Source: Glandiceps talaboti (taxonomy: Eukaryota; Hemichordata; Enteropneusta; Spengelidae). From it: a stretch of DNA of 64,000 bases. Below, one piece after another: positions 11,946 through 20,700 of this stretch (position 1 is its first letter; each line of letters starts with the position of its first letter). The translations under genes and the position numbers were made by a program. The stretch is from assembly GCF_964340395.1 (NCBI RefSeq), contig NC_135557.1, forward strand, positions 16,160,867-16,224,866, in the 5' to 3' direction. Under the pieces are notes generated by a model that was not told the origin of the DNA, did no database searches, and worked only from the letters and a program-made list of their open reading frames with translations.

Positions 11946-14681
11946 CTATGTATGTATGTATGTATTGTATGTATGTATGTATGTATGTATGTATGTATGT
12001 ATGTATGTATGTATGTATGTATGTATGGATGTATGTATGTATGTATGTATGTATGTATGTATGGATGGATGGATGGATGGATGGATGGATGGATGGATGT
12101 ATGTATGTATGTATGTATGTACATGTGTATGTATGTATTTATACATGTATGTATGTATGTATGTATGTATGTATGTATTTATGTATGTAACTATGTATGT
12201 ATGTATGTATGTATTGTATGTATGTATGTATGTATGTATGTATGTGTTTATGTATGTATGTATGTATGTATGTATGTATGTATGTATGTATGTATGTATG
12301 TATGTATGTATATATGGATGTATGTATGTATGTATGTATGTATGGATGGATGGATGGATGGATGGATGGATGTATGTATGTATGTATGTGTGGACCGATT
12401 GCCTTGGTATTTGGTGGGGGACATTACTTTTTGTGTCTCGTTGGGAAATTGTTCAAAGCAAGACGATCGCATCACAGGTGTGTGATGTGGTTCACAAATG
12501 TCATTTTTAGTTTTAAAAAACTTGAAAACTACTGAGCAGATTGGTGGGAACATTCTTAGGGGTGTGTAGATTAAGATTTGTTCATGACATGATGATTCAA
12601 TCAGTGATATGCAAATTATGGCTAAAAGATGAAGAAATAGATGAAGAAATATTAAGCATATAATTATCTCATCGGTGATATGCAAATTAGGTGTAAAAAA
12701 TGTGAATTTTGGTCAAATATTTATATCTCACAAAGTACTTGGCCAATAAGACTGAAATTTGGTGAGATGTTTGTAGAATTGTTATTCTGTAAAGTTTATT
12801 TAATACATTTTGACACAAATTGCCGTAGCAACCATGACTACGCCCTTAGCAACCACCAAATGCCAATATATTTTGCTAAAATGATAACATCATCTGGTAG
12901 ACAATTGAGTAAACGTTTAAACCGGAGGTTTTCGATCTCACAGTTCGTGGGGTGTTTGGATAACATTTGGTTAAGTTTTTCGTGGTATAAACCCTAATTG
13001 CCAAAGGTTCGTTAATTATGCAAATCAGCAATTAATTGATAGCGCTAAATTTCATTAAGAACTGCCATATCTCTGTATGATCAATATATTAGGCAAGTTT
13101 CATCAAATTTGATAAAGTCCTTCAGGATGCATAACTTTAGTTACAGACATTCATTAGTTATACAAATTAGCCCTTAAATAACTTGATACAAGTTGACGAA
13201 TTTTAGTGCTTTTATATCGTTGTATGATCCATAGATGTAGCAAGTTTCATTGAATTTGGTGAAGCCGTTCTGCATATATAGCACCATTTATAAAATCATT
13301 AACTGTGCAAATTGACATTAATTATGAGAGCCCCTCCCACCAAAAACTAATCATAAACTGATAATGCCATATAGTAAATTGCAGAATATTTTCAGTACTT
13401 TTTGAGATATCAGTGGAAAAAATTATGCACAAAGACACAGACACGCAGAGACAGACAGACAGACAGCTGCGACATGAGCTCGCATACGGGAGCTAAAAAT
13501 ATGAAAATCTCCCTATCAATCATAACCAAGACAATAGCAACAGCCAAAAGATGGTGTATTTCACAAAGATAGCAACAGGGATTCTTAGACAAGCGAACAA
13601 ACAATCAAAATGTTTAAGCAAATATGCCCAGCAACAAAACCACGTCTATAGGAACAGCCGAACTATTGCATATATTGCAAAGATAACAATAGGGATTAAT
13701 AAACAATTGAACATTCAAAAAATGTATGTAAATTTGCCTAGAAACAAGACGGTGCCCATAGCAACAGCCAAATGATTATATATATTGTAAAGATAACAAC
13801 AGGGAATTATAATAGACGAATGACTAAATGTTCAAAAATGTATGTCAATGTGCCTAGCAACAAGACCACGCCTATAGCAACAGCCATACGATCATGTATA
13901 TCACAAAGGTACTATCTTGGATGGATAGGCAACTGGATAACCATTCAGCAATGAACACCTATACCTAGCATGGATCAGCATATGGATAAACATTTTCTTA
14001 AAGTGTATAGTTGTGCTACAATGCCATTGGCGCTATTTTTACATTGTGTCTTGCAGTTTCTTAGTAGCTATATGTATGGCTTTAACATACTCACTTTCAT
14101 TATTAGCATTGGCAGAAGTAATATATGTCTTCCAATCCAAATTCAATTCTTGTTTCCATATTTCATCATGTCCTGTACAGAAGAAAAATACACACCTTTT
14201 AATCAAAAGATTAGGCAGATTCAAAACCTAAATATGTCCGTTCTTTTATTTGGAGTATTTCTGAACTTGTTAACACTCAATATGCTTCCTTTCAATGAGA
14301 TACACTTCATCTGTATTGACAGTGATGTCTTCCTCTGTTACTTCATTGTCATAAATGGTTTCGGTTTCTATATATATGCCTCCATCTCCAAAATGGAAAA
14401 AGAGAACAGCTAATGCATCCCATGTCACAATTAACAGATTGTATGCATGTCTGCACAATGGAATTTACACCAATTTGGAGCCGTCAAGTAAATAATAGTG
14501 CAATTGCCTTGTAGCACCTGTATGGCAAACCTGTCGTCCTTTCACTTTCATTTGAACACATTCTATCTACACACCCTCAATGATGTCTGAACTAAAGACC
14601 CAGGTAATCAATCTGGTAGTTTTCGACTTTATGTGGCTCACGTACGTACATACAGACAGACAGACAGACATACAGACAGAC

Positions 14682-14754
<73 letters not shown>

Positions 14755-17520
14755 TAAAAAGACAAAAAGACTTAAAGACACACATACATATAGCACCTCT
14801 GAACCCCTGTTTAGTTTGGTTTAAATGGCCTACTTCATTAAGTCAATTTGCATTGTAGCAAACTATCTAATTCAAAAATGTTATCCAAAAAAGCTGCCAA
14901 AAAAGACAATTCATATCAACTTGGCATGAACAGTCTGAATAGACTCTGCCCAAGGCACATGAACAGTAAATCAAACGTCAGGACAATCTGACTACCAGTT
15001 TCAGAGAAGATATCATTTTTCACCAAAATTACTAAAAAATAGCATAGAATATGATTCATATTGATTTGGAATGAACAAATCTGAACAAAGTCTCCTCAAG
15101 GCACACGTCAACGCAATCCAACAGTCAATTTTTGAGAAGAAGATGGAAATAAATAAATAAGTTGACAGACGACCGACAATGACAGAGAGTCAACCTTCCC
15201 CCACTATGACAACAATTTGAGCAGAGCTGCCGTCTGTACAATACTAATGTTAATGTTGGTGCTTCCATTCTATGGCACTGGAAACATATATAATCTGGTA
15301 ACGTCCTGAATAAGGATACATATCTTGTATAGCTTGTTCATGTATCATTTAATCTTAAATTTGCATACTATCCAGTTACTTACGTTCAAGGAGAAAAGCA
15401 CCAGTGTGATGAAAAGTTAACTCTTCCTTAAAAATATCTTCTTCAACGACATATTCTCTCTGATTTCTTATCTTCCCATCTCCTGTAAAGTGAAAGAACA
15501 TAAACTTACACTGCTTTATTGAACGATTTGATATGTATGAACATATAAGACTGATATTGTATTAAAACCGAGACGCTTGTCAGCATATGTATTAAGAGAG
15601 TTAATAATACCAAGTCTGGTGTCACATAACTCAGAAAATCCCTGTTGGTGTAATTATTATGCAACGTTTGACATTAACAATCTAATTAACGAAATTGTAC
15701 CAATATTTTATTCTGTAATATTGTATTAACTTATACAGTGTTGTCTGGAAGGGCCAAAGGAATGATCCATATCTTGTCCATCCACATTGATTAACATTTA
15801 CATTTCTGACACATGGATTAGGAAGTTGAATACACACTAGCTCAATTCAAATATCAACACCAGTATTATCTAAAGTACGTAATTGTTTCTTTTTTAAGGG
15901 GGAATTGACCTTTAACTGTGACACCATATTGACGTTGAAATGTGAATACTTTCAATTATTTCAAACTTTTCGAAGGTATTCATATTTGTACATCTATTTT
16001 ATGAAAGTAAGTATTCAAGTCAGTCACTGGCTTGACATTGAATTCGATTTCAATAACAAGGTTTTTGTGTGTCCCCACATGTTTAGGGGTACGGTAATGC
16101 GCTAGTTAGACACTTTCAACATTGAACATCTGCACGGTCAATGTGTAACTTCTTTATAGGGTCACCTTGCTTGTGTGTACTCCTTTTTCTAAGACACAAG
16201 CAATGACTTTGACCTCAATTGTACGATATTACTTCACCATGATGATGTTTTATTCATATAGACACCATTGAAGTCTATCAATACAGTGTTATCCTTGACG
16301 TTTTGAAGAACAGTTCTTTGACAAATTTAAGGAGATACGACATGCAAATGACACATATTTTCATTTCATCTTCCCCTAAACCTGACACACGTTTCACTGC
16401 ATAAGTGGGGGACAGCTACGATATTTATTTTAGGTAGAAGTAAGTGTTAAACGGAACAAGTGCGAGGCTAAGTCAATCCTAGCTGATTCCCTTTCACCAA
16501 CTGTTCATCGCGCAATTTCTCTCAAAATAAGGAAATAACATTATTTAAAGCAACCATAAATAGACCCGCTATACACCGGAATAGGGAATTCTGGGTATGC
16601 AAACAGTCGACGTGCTCAATTACGTATGTTTACGTCACGGAAAGTTTTAGCGCATGCATCTACATATGTCAGTGTCACATATACGCTCTTATGGGCACTG
16701 GGGACGTAGGCATAACTAATTGAGCACCTCCATCGATTGCTTACCCGGAATCCCTATCCCAGTGTACAATGCGTCTGTTCCTGGCTAATTTGGGATATTA
16801 TTTGTCGCTTATTTTTCGAGTAATCGCGCAATGTAGAGTCTATTGCTCGTTAAAAATAGTGGTTCAGTGCTTAGGCCTAAAACATTGTTTGGTTCCGATT
16901 ACGCTTAATTTTCGAATAGGTAGGGCAGATAGATTTTCTTTTTTTGTGTGTTTTTTTGTGTGGATTGTGTATTTCATGTGTGAGTGTCTAGTTCAGATAG
17001 TTATGCTTTCCGTTGTTTTCCATATTGTTTCTATGTCGTTGGTTACTTCCCATCAGAGGTATACTCACAACAGATTAGAAAAACAGTTACTATTTCTTGC
17101 GAGATTTCACAATGTTCACGAATACGTAAAGCAAATTTCAGGGTTTGCAGTGCAAAAGTAGATGGGGTCTTCTACGGCATAAGAATGAAAACAAGCTATA
17201 ATTTATAATATATTGGATATTTTCACCACTCACACTATAATTTGAATAATAGACTTTGTTAAACTGATGCTATGAGATTTGCTATGATTATGAAGATGAA
17301 AATGTGTCCATTGCAAGAAACATTGATGAGCTATTATTAGTAGCTTAGATTAGTATTATTATGTTAATTAAACTTATAATATGCTACTCACTCTGTATAA
17401 AGAAATCTTCTATCTCTTTAAATTTATTTGGTTCATAGGTGACTTGTAGTTTGGGTTGTATGTTTAGTTTTGCAGATTTCTCTCTCATTTCACCAGTTAT
17501 CAACAATACTTCCAACTCTT
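9319..17520 (-). CDS. Gene A: 3' half of a GT/TRADD-N/TM/NHL family gene
   Basis: In minus-strand order this block holds: a broken TRADD-N-like exon (17520-17396), a short GDG exon (15482-15384), a second GDG exon with a damaged acceptor (14388-14275), a GHDE exon (14172-14095), the transmembrane exon (11526-11401), the 85-residue basic domain (10754-10500) and the coiled-coil exon (9753-9319). The intact exons are 99, 78, 126, 255 and 435 bases long, all multiples of three with phase 1 borders. They could therefore splice in frame to each other and to gene B upstream. No glycosyltransferase start belongs to this block, and no NHL exon is seen to its left before the window ends, so it is either a B/A chimera with its last exon outside the window or a partly dead gene. 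Confidence 0.6.
10500..10754 (-). CDS. Gene A exon for the 85-residue basic domain
   Basis: A 255-base exon, the same length as its counterparts in genes C and D. It reads GNGILLLEVDTNKGFKPSHK and later RTHSCDILELSVKVTEPL and LFLFGIKRYVVVKVGNVKL. Conserved marks are CDILELSV, an FLFGI-RY hydrophobic strand and a closing NVKLNIPG. The first third is rich in lysine, as expected for a segment just inside a membrane. I do not recognise the fold; an alpha/beta domain is likely. Confidence 0.65.
11401..11526 (-). CDS. Gene A transmembrane exon
   Basis: A 126-base exon with acceptor TTTAG and donor GTAATG, phase 1 at both ends. It reads …WPGFLQWIDPLYLMNLIF and continues VIIVLVIFKPSVSTG, one membrane span. 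WIDPLY-MNL is shared with the family copies at 17600, 31807 and 58594. A lysine follows the span, which by the positive-inside rule puts the C-terminal side in the cytosol. Confidence 0.7.
11637..12389. repeat. (ATGT)n / (ATGG)n microsatellite
   Basis: Two long ATGT arrays (11637-11725 and about 11844-12389) are separated by about 120 bases. The second contains two internal blocks of ATGG units (12060-12097 and 12343-12370), each followed by ATGT again, so a compound segment was duplicated. Open frames here (repeated MYVC) are artefacts. The array lies in an intron of gene A. Confidence 0.95.
12540..13480. repeat. interspersed repeat with TGATATGCAAATTA motif, reverse orientation
   Basis: Diverged copies of a unit containing GGTGATATGCAAATTAGG and GATTCAATCAGTGATATGCAAA, ending in a cagacagacagacagc tail near 13440-13470. 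The same unit in the opposite orientation is at 21400-21610 and 36660-37350 (intron 1 of genes B and C), where it also ends in a short-repeat tail. This looks like one non-coding mobile or minisatellite family. Confidence 0.6.
13530..13950. repeat. tandem repeat of about 108-116 bp, 3-4 copies
   Basis: The phrase CAACAGCCA or AACAGCCG recurs at about 13538, 13653, 13761 and 13877, each time within a conserved unit containing AAGATAACAACAGGG and CTAGCAACAAGACCACGCC. Inverted copies of the same unit (GGGCGTGGTCCTGTTGCTAG) are in intron 1 of genes B (21235-21400) and C (36410-36665). Confidence 0.75.
14095..14172 (-). CDS. Gene A GHDE linker exon
   Basis: A 78-base exon with acceptor TACAG and donor GTGAGT. 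It starts GHDEIWKQELNLDWK and is the counterpart of the 72-base G(Y/F)DE exons at 18214, 32438 and 58886. Phase 1 at both ends. It encodes a short acidic linker on the outer side of the membrane span. Confidence 0.55.
14275..14388 (-). pseudogene. Gene A GDG linker exon with lost acceptor
   Basis: The frame GDGGIYIETETIYDNEV continues to IERKHIE. The homologous exon at 32652 starts right behind an AG, but here that AG is TG. An in-frame alternative AG lies 21 bases further on (TATATAG, then AAACC) and would keep phase 1. The donor is a weak GTTAAC. The exon may be skipped without shifting the frame, because it is a 1-1 module. Confidence 0.45.
14652..14754. repeat. (CAGA)n microsatellite
   Basis: A near-pure CAGA tetranucleotide array inside an intron of gene A. 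Frames on both strands (TDRQTDRQ and VCLSVCLS) are artefacts of the repeat. Confidence 0.95.
15384..15482 (-). CDS. Gene A GDG linker exon
   Basis: A 99-base exon with acceptor ACAG and donor GTAAGT. It reads GDGKIRNQREYVVEEDIF…, matching the GDGRI start of the exon at 19421 and 33665 and the 99-base length of the exons at 32652 and 59068. Phase 1 at both ends. It encodes a short charged linker. Confidence 0.55.
16572..16766. mobile_element. Tc1/mariner-type MITE (about 195 bp)
   Basis: Terminal inverted repeats of roughly 45 bases start CACCGGAATAGGGAATTCTG on the left; the right end is the imperfect complement of the same sequence (…CGGAATCCCTATCCCAGTG). TA stands at both outer borders, the usual target duplication of Tc1/mariner elements. 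Nothing is coded inside. It lies in an intron of gene A. Confidence 0.65.
17396..17520 (-). pseudogene. Broken third TRADD-N-like exon at the A/B junction
   Basis: The frame …ICFAEELEVLLITGEMREK… to FKEIEDFFIQ, followed by donor GTGAGT, equals the last quarter of the TRADD-N-like exons at 18718 and 32958. At 17520 the homology stops and changes into sequence that matches the intron behind the transmembrane exon of gene C (compare 17525-17600 with 31745-31807). The AG before AAAGAGC has the wrong phase and would lead to a stop, so this piece is probably not spliced in. Confidence 0.65.
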
Positions 17521-17599
17521 CAGCAAAACAAATGCTCTTTCTGTAAATTGCTCAAGATGTCATAAACAATTAATATTTCGAATGGAAATATTACATCAC

Positions 17600-17731
17600 C
17601 TGATTTAATAGAAGGTCCCAATATTACAACAATAACGACGACAAACATTAGGTTTGTCACATACAGTGGGTCAATCCAGTTTATAAACCATCGCCATCGT
17701 ATCCATTGATGTTGTTGATTCGTAGAGTCTA
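17600..17731 (-). CDS. Gene B transmembrane exon
   Basis: A 132-base exon with acceptor CCAG and donor GTGATG. It reads STNQQHQWIRWRWFINWIDP and continues LYVTNLMFVVVIVVILGPSI, one membrane span followed by lysine. It matches the gene C exon at 31807-31938 in length and most residues. Phase 1 at both ends. Confidence 0.7.
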
Positions 17732-20700
17732 CTGGCAAAGCGAAGAAATTCACTCAAACAAAACGGAAAAAATCACCAATGTTTTGTTCATTTGATGAGA
17801 TGTTTCAATCTCCATGGCAGAGCGCTTCTCAAAATCTTTGCAAGCGTAACATTACATGAGCAAGTCCTAGAATGAACAGTAATGTATGATATTGCGCAAA
17901 AACAAATCTTTTCAAACTCTTATTCTTATCAAAATATGTAAGATGCAGAAAATTATATTTTTATTACATCGATCCTAAATTTTGACACCGTTTTCCCTTC
18001 ATAAGTGATAAGATAGATATAAGATTTACTTTTAAAGATGCAGAAGTATTATATAGTTAGAAACTGTGTTTTTCTACGAAAAACTAATAACGTGAATGCC
18101 GGTCGTGAATGGGCTCCGTTCTACACGCGTTCCAAGCAAGAACGTCTTGACTCTGGATTTCAAAACATAATTAATATTGATATGGGAGCTAGCGCCTATG
18201 ACGACATACTTACATTGATCGTAGACATGAAAGTCAGCACCATCCCTGGCTATCCAAGTTTTTGTATGTGCTTGTTCATCATAGCCTGTTAAAAGGTAAG
18301 TAAAAAGAATTAACGTACACACATGCTTTTATGCAAATTACAGACAAAAAGCAAATAGTAGTATCAGGTTTCTATGAATATATTTACTTGGCGTGAAACG
18401 TGGCACCGTAGTATCATCATTGGCATCTGTTTCTGATATCCCACTCTCAGGCGTAGTTGCTACAGTTTCCACTTTTTGCTTTTCACCTTCACCCCATATG
18501 AAAAAAGAATGAAATGAAAGCAAACCATAATTAGTCTTTTAGATTTTTTACATTCATATTTGAATAAGAGAATGCTGTGAACTTATGCAATGTGATTTGC
18601 TATATGAAAGATTATGAAAATGACAATGTATATATTGTAAAGAACATTTATGATCTATTATAACTAGCTTAAATCAGAATTATTATTCTTAATAACGCTT
18701 TATAATATGATACTCACTCTGTATAAAGAAATCTTCTATCTCTTTAAAGTTGTTTTGTTCATAGGTGACTTGTAGTTTGGGTTGTATGTTTACTTTGTCA
18801 GATTTCTCTCTCATTTCACCAGTTATCAACAATGCTTCCAACTCGTCAGCAAAACGTCTCAAACGACATTTGCTCTCAAACCTATATAAGTCAAAGAGAC
18901 TGGAAAATGTAAACTTTAAAGAGAAGTCTTCCTCGTCAGTTTCAATGAGATTAGCGGAGCTGTTTAAACAAACGCCTTTCAGTTTTTCAAACAGCTCTTC
19001 ATCACCGTTGATGGCGTGTATTCTATGACTTAGAGTATCATTCATATAGTCTCGTATACCCATAATACGTAGGAGTCCAAGAATGTATAGCAGACTATTA
19101 TCAGTTGTGTTCTGTTGCCTTTCAATACTAGAACACTGTTGTCTTTGTTCGTACTCCTCCAATTTCTTGTTATAGTTACTTTGGTTCAAGTTTATATGTA
19201 CGTGGAGATCTGTAGATAAAACATATATATAACAAGTTTTGTGAAAAGACACGACAAGACAGCTAATTTTAAATATACCAGTTTTTAATAATCTTTTCTG
19301 TAGTTAATTTGTAATTGGTATTTTACTACTACAATCGAAGACTCAATTCGATAACGAAACATACTGATATGTCCCATGCTTTACATATTTTTTTTAAACA
19401 CGATAGTCAAATGTACTTACAGTCAACGAATCTAGGATCTTTCAGGCTGATATCCGATTCGATTGCTATTTCTGGCGAGGTAGGTAAATCCTTCCTTATT
19501 CGTCCATCCCCTGCAAATAAATCATATTTTCAATGGTTACTATATATTTAAGATATTCTTCAGAAAATTTAAAGCCATCATGGACTATCTATGACAGTGT
19601 CAACGGTGACAATATGTTCAGCTGTTCGTGATTAGTAGTGAACCTCAGCATTGTCCCAGGATCATATGCCCAGGGATCTCGGCGACTTGTTCTTTTGTTT
19701 TTGGTGACAATGCCAGTATATTACCACGAATCTATAACTGTTGACTGGTTACATCATTTTGCGCTGAACATGGCAAAAATGTTAAATACAGCATGGCCAT
19801 ATATTATGCATTTATATAGCATGAACAGGACTTTAATAGCGTGAAGTAGTAAACGAAAATAATACTTACTTTCAAGAAAAAACTTTTCAATTCTTCTAAA
19901 GTTTTCTTGATCGTAGAGAGCTTTTAGCCGAGGTGTTATATTAAATTTGCTGGAATTTTCTATTATTTCATGAGTTATCAATAACGGTTCTATATCTTTA
20001 GCAAATGCACCAGATCGACAGCTTGCTTCAAAATTGTACAAATTCAAAAGACAAGAAAAGTTTAGTTTTAGACGTAAGGATCCTTGGTCAACTTCCTCAA
20101 GATTAGCTGAATGTTTTTCGCTGATTTGAGTTATTCTTTCAACTTCTTCGTGATTGTTTACGATACCTTGTACGTTCTTCTTAATCGTTTTATTGTTGTC
20201 CTTTGCGAGGTTGTCAATTTCTTTTTTATATTGTGTCAGACTTTGAATATCGCATGGTATTGCCTTGTCTTTCGTATGTTCTTGTTGCTCTATTGTTTGA
20301 CAGTGTTGTTTCCTTTGTTCAACCGCTTCCATATAAGGTTGATCGCTGTGTTCAATTTTGACTGGGAGAGCTGAAAGTGATGTAGCAAATGTATTAAAAT
20401 AATTTATATAATATATTCAAGGAGCGTAATTCACGTAACTGAGGTTTATAGGTATATAGATTGATTCACAAATTGTTGCATAACCCGTATTGTTCAGTTG
20501 TTGTATCGTTTTAATGGAAAAGAATGTAAATGAAGACATTTTAAAGTGGACAAACATAACATGCAGACTGAACTGTCTAAATACAAGTGGTAGTTTATGT
20601 TGATGATAGCCCTGGTTTCTTTGGAAATCGACGCAAGAGATTTTCTTTTTGACCAATATTAACCAATACAAGCCTGGAACTATACCGCTAACAGTGTGGA

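Noticed and set aside
11637-12510. Several overlapping cysteine/tyrosine-rich frames (MYVC repeats)
   Set aside because: They are translations of the ATGT microsatellite in different frames and strands.
16769-17208. 130-codon and 74-codon frames behind the MITE
   Set aside because: Overlapping, hydrophobic, without domain, splice or promoter signs.
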